A DNA stretch of 55,770 bases from an uncultured Alistipes sp. (GTDB lineage Bacteria; Bacteroidota; Bacteroidia; Bacteroidales; Rikenellaceae). The DNA lies in contig CAJTLJ010000015.1 in NCBI GenBank assembly GCA_910577475.1, positions 1 through 55,770 on the forward strand, read 5' to 3'. The notes below the pieces were generated by a model. It had not been told where the DNA came from. It did no database searches and worked only from the letters and a program-made list of their open reading frames with translations. Positions 40,599-47,394 of this stretch are shown in pieces (the stretch's first letter is position 1; each line of letters begins with the position of its first letter). The position numbers were made by a program, and so were the translations under genes.

Positions 40599-40834
40599 AA
40601 AAAAAGAGGAGCGCGGTGTCAGCACCTAACGACAGGTCTTGGAGTACCTTCAGATGGATGCTGTCCTGCGCCCTTGCGTGTTCTGCCCTTTATGGGCAGA
40701 ACATAACAAGGACTGACAACCATTATACCATCTGATTAAACATCCTCCGAGGAGGTCTCCAAGTTTGTCGTTAGGTATAAAGAGTTGTTTACCCTTTATA
40801 ATGTTATGTCCGTCGGCTATGCCGAGCTATTCAA
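40599..40834 (-). ncRNA. Candidate structured RNA, module copy 2
   Basis: Plus coordinates of the stems are CGGC 40814-40817 with GCCG 40821-40824; TAAAG 40778-40782 with CTTTA 40794-40798; TATACC 40724-40729 with GGTATA 40774-40779; TTCTGCCC 40681-40688 with GGGCAGAA 40694-40701; CAAGG 40707-40711 with CCTTG 40672-40676; a long-range stem of CCTAACGACA and CTTGGAG (40625-40644) with CTCCAAG and TGTCGTTAGG (40757-40776); and a terminator pairing GCGCCCT (40668) with AGGAGCGC (40607), then seven T on minus (40605-40599). The topology is identical to copies 1 and 3 although the paired sequences differ. Confidence 0.75.
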
Positions 40835-40837
40835 TCG

Positions 40838-40845
40838 CAAAGGTA
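40838..40845 (-). promoter_or_regulatory. -7 box driving the module 2 RNA
   Basis: The minus strand reads TACCTTTG, exactly at the end of the conserved RNA block. A second box, TATATTTG, lies about 40 nt further upstream on the same strand, and likewise in module 3. Confidence 0.65.
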
Positions 40846-40958
40846 GCATATAATTTTGATCTTAAAATGGTATTTCGTTTGCAAATATAAACAAAAAATC
40901 AATTTACCCTGCTAATAAGCCGTGATAATACGTATTTATTTCTAATTCTTTTGTACTC

Positions 40959-41210
40959 ATGGATAAGAAATACCGATACAAGGATCCTGAATTAGCAGAA
41001 AGATTAGTACAACGAATTAAAGAGTTGCGCAAAAAACACGCTGTGTCCCAAGAGACAGCAATTGATCAATCGCATTCGGATATTTACAGATATGAAGCTG
41101 GGCGAAAGACACCTAATTTAATGTCTATCCGTAAAATATGTGAATTATTCGGTATTTCCGTTCGCGAATTTTTCGATGTAGATTTATTTGATTATCCTGA
41201 AAGAAAATAA
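40959..41210 (+). CDS. Small XRE-family HTH regulator, copy 2
   Basis: An 83-aa single-domain HTH protein: ELAERLVQRIKELRKKHAVS, QETA, then SDIYRYEAGRKTPNLMSIRK and a final FGISVREFFDVD. It is closest to copy 3 (41759), sharing the ELAE start, RIKELR and LMS[IL]RKICE[LF]. The sequence CTTTTGTACTC stands directly before the ATG, as in copy 3, so if this is a -7-like box the mRNA is leaderless. The gene is clearly AT-rich against the GC-rich surroundings. It may repress the facing RNA promoter (inference). Confidence 0.78.
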   Translation: MDKKYRYKDPELAERLVQRIKELRKKHAVSQETAIDQSHSDIYRYEAGRKTPNLMSIRKICELFGISVREFFDVDLFDYPERK

Positions 41211-41212
41211 TT

Positions 41213-41249
41213 AGACCGGTGGTAAGAATTTTTTCCGCCGGCTATTTTT
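41213..41249 (+). terminator. Terminator of XRE gene copy 2
   Basis: CCGGTGG pairs with CCGCCGG (one G-T pair), then CTATTTTTG, 3 nt after the stop. The dispersed repeat TGTCACCCC begins at its last bases. Confidence 0.8.
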
Positions 41250-41310
41250 GTCACCCCAAGCGTAGTCATTCCGTACTGTCACCCCGAGCTTGTCGAGGGG
41301 TCTCGAGGGT
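41249..41310. repeat. Dispersed repeat between modules 2 and 3
   Basis: There are two TGTCACCCC arms (41249, 41277), the second continuing GAGCTTGTCGAGGGGTCTCG. This is the same family as at 892-1190. Confidence 0.75.
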
Positions 41311-41319
41311 TGAGGTCCA

Positions 41320-41390
41320 TCCAACGGGTGCGTTCCGTATGTAGTATGTTTTTTTGAAGCCGGCGCATAACTGGAATTGTTTGGTGATGG
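41320..41390 (-). other. YAPAS segment, copy 2 (module 3)
   Basis: On minus, 41369-41334 encodes YAPASKKHTTYG, matching copy 1 at 226-191. It lies just downstream of the module 3 terminator, and the pair GGCGCA/TGCGCC precedes it. The frame is open but enters the dispersed repeat. It is a remnant or a tiny ORF; module 2 has no such segment and has a 202-aa gene in this place. Confidence 0.35.
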
Positions 41391-41399
41391 TGCGCCCGG

Positions 41400-41647
41400 A
41401 AAAAAAGGGGGACGCAGAAGCAGCCCTTTCCGGTCGGCCTTGCGAGCCTCGAGTAGTAAGCTGCCCTTACGCCCCAGTCTGCCGCCTGCACTGGAATGCA
41501 GGGGCAAAACAAGGGTTTCAGACAAAATTTATACTACTCTCAATAAATGTTATATTTCTATAACAAGTCGCAAGTTTACCAGAAAGTATAAAGGTTTGTC
41601 CTAACCTTTAGAAATATGTATCGGTCCTATGGCGGAACCGTTCTCGA
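41400..41647 (-). ncRNA. Candidate structured RNA, module copy 3
   Basis: Plus coordinates of the stems are AAAGGTT 41590-41596 with AACCTTT 41603-41609; TTTATACT 41528-41535 with AGTATAAA 41585-41592 (the C-G pair of the other copies is T-A here); CCTGCA 41485-41490 with TGCAGG 41497-41502; CCCTT 41464-41468 with AAGGG 41511-41515; a long-range stem of CTTGCGA and GAGTAGTA (41439-41458) with TACTACTC and TCGCAAG (41532-41574), the latter interrupted by a hairpin TGTTATA/TATAACA; and a terminator of ACGCCCC (41470) with GGGGGACG (41407), followed by seven T on minus. The order of elements is as in copies 1 and 2. Confidence 0.72.
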
Positions 41648-41650
41648 CTG

Positions 41651-41658
41651 CAAAGGTA
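41651..41658 (-). promoter_or_regulatory. -7 box driving the module 3 RNA
   Basis: TACCTTTG on minus, in the conserved context TGCAAAGGTAGCATA on plus, which is nearly identical in modules 2 and 3 and has one change in module 1. Confidence 0.65.
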
Positions 41659-41758
41659 GCATATTTTTTGTATAATTGGTTTACAAATATATATAAAAAA
41701 TGTTTAACATGTCATGTGCCATGCGCAAAAATATTGAGTTGATAATTTTTTTGTATTC

Positions 41759-42040
41759 ATGGAAAAAGTACATAAGAAATTTATTGACATAGAATTAGCG
41801 GAAAAGGTTGCTCTGCGCATCAAGGAACTGCGTGATACTTATGGACATACGCAAGAGTTCTTAATTGAAAAACTGCATTTGGATATTAACCGCTATGAAA
41901 TTTGCGATAGAATACCCACTTTGATGTCTTTGCGTAAAATCTGCGAATTTTATAATATATCTTTGTCTGATTTTTTTATGACAATGAATTATCCGCCAAA
42001 AACTGAAAAGGTAGTAGAGCGAATGTCTGTAAAGAAATAA
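41759..42040 (+). CDS. Small XRE-family HTH regulator, copy 3
   Basis: A 93-aa HTH protein: IELAEKVALRIKELRDTYGH, TQEF, LDINRYEICDRIPTLMSLRK and ICEFYNISLSDFF, plus a short basic tail. It is a paralogue of copy 2 and, more distantly, of copy 1. TTTTTTTGTATTC precedes the ATG directly. Low GC and linkage to a structured RNA and repeats suggest the unit spreads as a cassette, but no transposase is present. Confidence 0.78.
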   Translation: MEKVHKKFIDIELAEKVALRIKELRDTYGHTQEFLIEKLHLDINRYEICDRIPTLMSLRKICEFYNISLSDFFMTMNYPPKTEKVVERMSVKK

Positions 42041-42062
42041 CGCAATTCGCAAAAGAGAGACA

Positions 42063-42096
42063 AAAAATAGCGGAAAGATTTCTTTCCGCTATTTTT
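42063..42096 (+). terminator. Terminator of XRE gene copy 3
   Basis: AAAATAGCGGAAAGA pairs with TCTTTCCGCTATTTTT around a minimal loop. Its core matches the terminator of XRE copy 1. Confidence 0.88.
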
Positions 42097-42097
42097 C

Positions 42098-42440
42098 TGT
42101 CACCCCGAGCTTGTCGAGGGGGCCCGAGGGTCGTATTTGCGAGAGCCCGCGCGACTCGTGATGGCGAATGTCCCGCAGCGTCGGGATGTTTCGACTGCGG
42201 GCTTTGCCCTCCGCTCAACATGACAGCACAGCTGTCACCCCGAGTGCAGCGCAGCGGAATCGAGGGGTCCCGACGATCGGATCAGCGTGAACCGTGTTGA
42301 ACTGCACCGGTGAAAGTTCCGCTATGTCGAGACCTTTCGACTCCGCCTTCGGCTCCGCTCAAGGTGACAGAGAGGCTGTCATTCCGAGTGCAGCGCAGCG
42401 GAATCGAGGAATCCCGACGGTCGTATATACGCGGACCGTT
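42098..42440. repeat. Cluster of dispersed palindromic repeats
   Basis: There are forward arms at 42098 (TGTCACCCCGAGC), 42233 and 42377, and inverted arms CTCAACATGACAG near 42214 and CTCAAGGTGACAG near 42358, with CAGCGCAGCGGAATCGAGG and CACCGGTGAAAGTTCCGC cores. No gene is supported between 42041 and 42574 other than these repeats and the GH57 terminator. Confidence 0.8.
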
Positions 42441-42489
42441 CCGTACCGCCGCGAAAAGGGAGGACCGACAACTGCGCGGAATTGAGAAA

Positions 42490-42523
42490 TCACCCCCGTC
42501 AGAGCAAACTCTGACGGGGGTGA
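42490..42523 (-). terminator. Terminator of the glycogen operon
   Basis: A perfect 15-bp inverted repeat, TCACCCCCGTCAGAG with CTCTGACGGGGGTGA, has a CAAA loop. It lies 52 nt after the GH57 stop on minus and is followed there by TTTCTC. Confidence 0.82.
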
Positions 42524-42574
42524 GATCGTGCGGAACATCTTTGTCGAGGTCCCGTTACGGCGGGTCGGCGGAAT

Positions 42575-43789
42575 TTATTTCCGCGTCTTGGCCTTTTTGG
42601 CCTCCAGGGCCTTCTCCACCTCGATCTGGAAGTCGGACAGCACGTTCATGTAGTTGATGAAGGCGTCGTAGGACGAGTCGTAGGGGTTGAAGTAGGAGTG
42701 TACGTCGCCGTCCGAGAGCCACTTCGTCGCCATGTAATAGAAGTGGTCGGAGGTCTGGAGGAAATTCCACACGTAGTCGTAGTCGGAATTCTTCAGTTTG
42801 GCGAGTTTCTCCTTCATGGCGTATAGCTTCGTGAAGGCCTCGTTCTGGAGCTCGTTGCCGAGCCAGGCCGTTACGTCGCGCTCCTCGTCGGCCCACGACA
42901 TCACGTGCGGACAGTGCAGCACGGCGACCGGCTGGTACTTCTTCGCCGTTTCGGAGACGGTGGCGAACTCCAGCCGGCCCGAGGCCAGCGCAGCCTTCGG
43001 CAGGGCGCGCATGAAGTCGAAGATACCCGTATTGGCGTTCTGGTGTTCGCCGAAGGTCTCGTAGTCCATGAAGAGGTTCAGCACCTCGCCCGGCGTATTC
43101 TCGTCCGTGAGCCACGAAACGTATTTGTCGGCCGTCAGCGGATACTGGTCCCAGCCCTGGTTCGAGAAGCGGAACGCGATGTCGTCCGAGAGCTTGTAGT
43201 TGCGCAGCAGCAGGCGCAGCTTCTGGTCGATGGCATTGGCGTAGACGTAGTTGGGCGACTTCCAGCCCAGGACGTGGCGGGCGCCCTCGGCCAGCATGGT
43301 CTTGAAGCCCATGTCGGCTACCATGGCGCCGATCTCGTCCGAGTAGATCAGCTCCGTGTTGCGGAAGGCGGTAGGCTTCGTGCCGAACTCCTTCTTGATG
43401 GCGGCGGAGTGCAGCTTCACCTGATCGACGAAATCCTCCTTCGAAGCCAGTGCGGCCAGCGAGTGGGAGTAGGTCTCGCCCAGGAACTCCACGCAGCCCG
43501 TGGCGGCCAGCTCCTTGAAGGAGTCGAGCACCTCGGGGGTGAAGGTGCGGAACTGCTCGAGCGCGATGCCCGTGATGGAGAACGAGCAGCGGAACTGGCC
43601 CTTGTTCTCCTTGATGAGCTTCAGCAGCAGGGCGTTCATCGGCAGATAGCACTGACGGGCCACCTTCTGCATGATGGAGCGGTTGAGCATGTCGTCCAGG
43701 TAGTTATGATCTTTGCCCATGTTGAAGAAGCGATACTTCTTCAGGCGCCACGGCTGATGAACTTGAAAATATAAACAGATGGTTTTCAT
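42575..43789 (-). CDS. GH57 alpha-amylase-type glucanase/transferase
   Basis: A 404-aa GH57 protein with the N-terminal motif FQVHQPWRL (8-16), nucleophile Glu 146 in AFRNTELIYSDEIG and acid Asp 242 in FMDYETFGEH, the usual pair for the family. It acts on alpha-1,4-glucan; hydrolysis, transglycosylation and branching all occur in GH57, so the exact reaction is open. With no signal peptide it is cytoplasmic. It is last of three genes (debranching enzyme, GT4, GH57), 21 nt after the GT4 gene, which points to storage-glucan metabolism. Confidence 0.88.
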   Translation of the reverse strand: MKTICLYFQVHQPWRLKKYRFFNMGKDHNYLDDMLNRSIMQKVARQCYLPMNALLLKLIKENKGQFRCSFSITGIALEQFRTFTPEVLDSFKELAATGCVEFLGETYSHSLAALASKEDFVDQVKLHSAAIKKEFGTKPTAFRNTELIYSDEIGAMVADMGFKTMLAEGARHVLGWKSPNYVYANAIDQKLRLLLRNYKLSDDIAFRFSNQGWDQYPLTADKYVSWLTDENTPGEVLNLFMDYETFGEHQNANTGIFDFMRALPKAALASGRLEFATVSETAKKYQPVAVLHCPHVMSWADEERDVTAWLGNELQNEAFTKLYAMKEKLAKLKNSDYDYVWNFLQTSDHFYYMATKWLSDGDVHSYFNPYDSSYDAFINYMNVLSDFQIEVEKALEAKKAKTRK

Positions 43790-43810
43790 ATGTAGGTTTT
43801 GATTTATTTG

Positions 43811-45121
43811 TTACTTCTTCTGGTCGTCGATCGCAGCCTGGTAAACCGCCTTGATTTTGGCGGCGGCGTTGTTCCACTTCAGGTGGGTGACCTCCTCCAG
43901 ACCCTTCTCTGCGAACATCTTGTTCAGACTGGGGTAGGTGATCAGTCCGTAGATGGCGTCGGCCATGGCATCCACGTCCCAGTAGTCCACCTTCACGGCG
44001 TAGTCCAGCACCTCGGCCACACCGCTCTGCTTCGAGATGATGACCGGCACGTTCGAACGCATCGCCTCCAGCGGCGAGATGCCGAAGGGCTCCGATACGG
44101 AGGGCATGACGTAGACGTCCGACAGCTGGAACATCTTGTGCACGTCGTCGCCGCGCAGGAAGCCGGTGAAGTGGAAGCGGTCGGCGATGCCCAGACGCGC
44201 CACGCGGCGGATCACGTGGTTCATCATGTCGCCCGAACCCGCCATGACGAAGCGGACGTTCGGTACCCGCTTGAGCACCTTGGCGGCAGCCTCCACGAAG
44301 TAGTCGGGACCCTTCTGGTAGGTGATTCGGCCCAGGAAGGTGACGATCTTGTCCTCGACGCCGCGCTCGGGCAGCGTCTCGTCCTTCTCGGCGAAGCGCA
44401 CGGCGTTGTGCACCGTCACGACCCGGTCGGCCGGTACGCCGTACTTGTTGATGACGATGTTGCGCGTGAGGTTCGACACGGCGATCACCCGGTCGGCGGC
44501 GTGCATGCCGGCCCGCTCGATGGCGTAGGTCTGCGTGTTGATGTTCTCGCCGCTGCGGTCGAACTCCGTGGCGTGCATGTGCACGACCAGCGGCTTGCCC
44601 GATACGCGCTTGGCGGCGATGCCGGCGAAGTAGGTCAGCCAGTCGTGGGCGTGGATCACGTCGAACTGCCCCTCCAGCTCCTTGGCCACCTGGGCGGCGA
44701 CCACGGCGTAGCGGGCCACCTCCTCCATGAGGTTGGCGCCGTACTTGCCCGAGAAGGTGTAGCGCTGTTTCCAGACGTCGCCCGTCTCCCAGACCTTCCT
44801 GCCCGTCTTCATGAACTCCTCGTGGTAGGTGGCGTACTCCTCAGGCGAGATGTAGGGCACCATGTTCGAGTCGATATGGATGAAGGTCATCTTCTTGACG
44901 ATATCGTCGGCGCCGCTCGCGACGTCTCCGTAGAGAGCCTCCACGTCGCTCGCATTGACTACTTTTACGAAACGCTGGTCTTCGTCGCCCGACGCGTGGG
45001 GCATCACGAAGATCACCTCCACGTCGTTGCGGGCCAGGCCGCGCGTCATTCCGTAACACGCCGTACCCAGACCGCCCGCAATATGGGGAGGAAATTCCCA
45101 GCCAAACATTAAAACTCTCAT
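43811..45121 (-). CDS. GT4 glycosyltransferase, glycogen-synthase-like
   Basis: The 436-aa GT-B fold protein begins MRVLMFGWEFPPHIAGGLGT, with the donor-loop Gly pair. HAHDWLTYFAGIAA and the C-terminal TFLGRITYQKGPDYFVEA and SEPFGISPLEAM (E344-x7-E352) are GT4 signatures. It probably adds glucose from a nucleotide sugar to a glucan, as neighbours act on alpha-glucan; this is inference. Only 4 nt separate it from the debranching gene upstream. Confidence 0.83.
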   Translation of the reverse strand: MRVLMFGWEFPPHIAGGLGTACYGMTRGLARNDVEVIFVMPHASGDEDQRFVKVVNASDVEALYGDVASGADDIVKKMTFIHIDSNMVPYISPEEYATYHEEFMKTGRKVWETGDVWKQRYTFSGKYGANLMEEVARYAVVAAQVAKELEGQFDVIHAHDWLTYFAGIAAKRVSGKPLVVHMHATEFDRSGENINTQTYAIERAGMHAADRVIAVSNLTRNIVINKYGVPADRVVTVHNAVRFAEKDETLPERGVEDKIVTFLGRITYQKGPDYFVEAAAKVLKRVPNVRFVMAGSGDMMNHVIRRVARLGIADRFHFTGFLRGDDVHKMFQLSDVYVMPSVSEPFGISPLEAMRSNVPVIISKQSGVAEVLDYAVKVDYWDVDAMADAIYGLITYPSLNKMFAEKGLEEVTHLKWNNAAAKIKAVYQAAIDDQKK

Positions 45122-45125
45122 AGGA

Positions 45126-47171
45126 CTATTTTTTTGATTCTTTCTTCACTCTTTTCGCCGAGCTTTTCCTGCTCTTGGCCTCGGCCTTCGCGCCCTTTTT
45201 CGCAGCGCTTTTCTCCTCTTTCGGCTCTTCGCCCACCTGCATGCCGTGCTCCTGGGCCATGCGGCAGATCTCCAGCACGGCACCCACCGACCAGGCCTGC
45301 GACATGGAGCCCTTCGGGGTGTAGGGGGGATCGGCGTCGTAAACCTCGTTCACCGAACCGATGCAGTAGGCCTGGATATCCTCCTCGAAGCCGGCGATGA
45401 TCTCCTCGGCCTCGCGCAGGAAGCGGTCGCCCGAGAGGTCGAAGCAGGTCTTCACGTAGAAGGTCAGCGGCCAGATCCATACCGTGCCGTTCTTGCCGGC
45501 GATGTCGCGCGATGCCTGGTCGCCGTCGAGCGTCCCTTTGTAGAGGGGGTTGTGGGGCGACAGGGTGCGCAGACCGCGCGGCGTGAGCAGGTGCTGGCGC
45601 ACGGTCATCACGATGTTGACGATCTGCGTCTCGTCGAGCATCTTGTAGTTCAAACCGCAGGCCACGATCATGTTCGGACGGATGAACTTGTTCACCTCCC
45701 AGTCGTTCACGTAGTCGGCCAGATAGCCCTCCGATTTGAGCCAGAACCGCTCCACGAACGAAGCCTTGGTCTTCTCGGGCAGCGCTTTCCACTCCTGCAC
45801 GAAGGCCTTGTCACCGAATTTGCCGGCCAGAGCCAGCGTATAGCAGACGGCGTTGTACCACAGCGCCTCGATCTCCACGGCATAGCCTGCACGCTGGGTG
45901 ACGGGCTCTCCGTCGACGATCGAATCCATCCACGTGAGCGCCTTGCGGTCGGCGGCGGCCCATATCAGGCCGTTCTCATGCAGCACGACGGTGCCGCCGA
46001 TACCGCGCTTGTAGGCCGCCAGAATGGCCTTCATGGCCTCTCCGTAGCGGTTCCAGATCTCTTTGGCGCCGATCTCGCGCTCCAGCTCCTGCAACGTGCG
46101 GAAGAACCACAGCGGGGCGTCGGCAGCCACGGCGGCCGATGCCGACCCGGCGAAATCGCCCTCCTTCATGTCGCGAAGCATCGTGTCGAGGATCTCCATG
46201 CAGTCCTCCTTGTAGCCCTGCTCCAGCGTGATGCCGGGCAGTGCCTGCAGGGCCTGACGGCCGATCACGCCGAACCAGGGGTAGCCGGCGATCATCTCCG
46301 TGCGGTTGCCCGGACGGCGGATGACGAACTGGCGCGCCGAGTGGTGGAGGCACGACAGGAAGCCGTCCTTGTGGGTGCGGCGGGCGATCGAAGCCTCGAA
46401 CATCTGCTCGATATCGCGGGGCGAGTCCATCTCTTCGACCGAAGCGGAGAAGATGACGCTTTCGCCCTTCTTGATGTCGATTTCGAAATAGCCGGTCGTC
46501 AGCAGGTCTTCATGACACTCATACTGGCGCAGGGCCTCCTGCTGGTATTCGAAGTTGTAGTACCAGTCGGGCGCGGCGATGAACTCGGCGTCCGGGCGGT
46601 TGGTTTGCAGGTAGAGCCAGGGAAATCCCTCGTAGAGGCGGTTCTTCACACCGCAGGGTACGGGGTAGGAGCGGCCGTTGGCCTCCATGTTCGCCTTCGA
46701 AAGGGCGTGTTTGTCGCGGTAGGCGAAGAAGGGGCGCAGGCGGAGCTTGGTCTCCGAGTGGGCGTCGATAAGCGTGTAGCGGATCATGAGTTGGGTGCGC
46801 TTGTGGATCCACAGAAGCTCTTTTTTCAGGATCACACCGCCCACGCGATAGGTGATCGTGGGGGTGGGGGTGTAGACGAAATCGGTGATGTACTTGTGGC
46901 CGCGGGGCTCGTAGACGCCCTGGAAGCGGTGCAGAGCCAGGTTGAACGACTGGTCGTGCTGCACGACGGTTTCGTCCAGAGACGAAAGGAGTACATAGGT
47001 CCGGTCGCTTTCGTCGATCGGGGCGACCATCAGACCGTGATACTTGCGCGTATTGCAGCAGACGATGGTCGTACTCATGTATCCTCCGCGCCGATCGGTG
47101 GCGAGCATTTCGCGCTGGAGCGAATACTCCAGGTTGCCCAATTGGCTTTTGTCGAATGTAAGTGCTGACAT
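45126..47171 (-). CDS. Glycogen debranching enzyme-type protein (GDE N-terminal plus amylo-1,6-glucosidase fold)
   Basis: This 681-aa protein has the GDE N-terminal domain (about 20-230; LATDRRGGYMSTTIVCCNTR, KYHGLMVA) and the six-hairpin toroid (about 290-640; AVEIEALWYNAVCY, GTVWIWPLTFYVK). In related enzymes I expect G-R-D-T after the WFG block; here Q306 stands in GRQAL, so activity should be checked. A tail of about 35 residues is rich in Lys, Ala and Ser. It starts the three-gene operon behind a -7-like box at 47200. Confidence 0.85.
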   Translation of the reverse strand: MSALTFDKSQLGNLEYSLQREMLATDRRGGYMSTTIVCCNTRKYHGLMVAPIDESDRTYVLLSSLDETVVQHDQSFNLALHRFQGVYEPRGHKYITDFVYTPTPTITYRVGGVILKKELLWIHKRTQLMIRYTLIDAHSETKLRLRPFFAYRDKHALSKANMEANGRSYPVPCGVKNRLYEGFPWLYLQTNRPDAEFIAAPDWYYNFEYQQEALRQYECHEDLLTTGYFEIDIKKGESVIFSASVEEMDSPRDIEQMFEASIARRTHKDGFLSCLHHSARQFVIRRPGNRTEMIAGYPWFGVIGRQALQALPGITLEQGYKEDCMEILDTMLRDMKEGDFAGSASAAVAADAPLWFFRTLQELEREIGAKEIWNRYGEAMKAILAAYKRGIGGTVVLHENGLIWAAADRKALTWMDSIVDGEPVTQRAGYAVEIEALWYNAVCYTLALAGKFGDKAFVQEWKALPEKTKASFVERFWLKSEGYLADYVNDWEVNKFIRPNMIVACGLNYKMLDETQIVNIVMTVRQHLLTPRGLRTLSPHNPLYKGTLDGDQASRDIAGKNGTVWIWPLTFYVKTCFDLSGDRFLREAEEIIAGFEEDIQAYCIGSVNEVYDADPPYTPKGSMSQAWSVGAVLEICRMAQEHGMQVGEEPKEEKSAAKKGAKAEAKSRKSSAKRVKKESKK

Positions 47172-47199
47172 ATAATAGAGTAAATATAGTTTGCTTCTG

Positions 47200-47207
47200 T
47201 AAAGTTA
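47200..47207 (-). promoter_or_regulatory. -7-like box of the debranching-GT4-GH57 operon
   Basis: The minus strand reads TAACTTTA, one base off TAnnTTTG, 28 nt before the ATG in an AT-rich stretch. The terminator at 47341 insulates it from the gene upstream. Confidence 0.45.
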
Positions 47208-47340
47208 GATTTTTTTTTGCGAAAATCCTACCTTTTTTCCGCGAAAAAATCCCTGCAGCGGGAGCTCTGTTCGAAAAGGGACAGAAAATGGGTAAAAAGG
47301 TTGAATATCACCCCGAAAACGCGGTGACCCCATAAAATAA

Positions 47341-47383
47341 GAGAGACACCGGCCCGACGGCGAAGCCGGGCCGGTGTCTCTCT
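47341..47383 (-). terminator. Terminator of the synthase-phosphorylase gene
   Basis: GAGAGACACCGGCCCG pairs perfectly with CGGGCCGGTGTCTCTC around an 11-nt loop, 12 nt after the stop. On minus it is followed by TTATTTTATGG. Confidence 0.85.
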
Positions 47384-47394
47384 TCGGGGGCATA

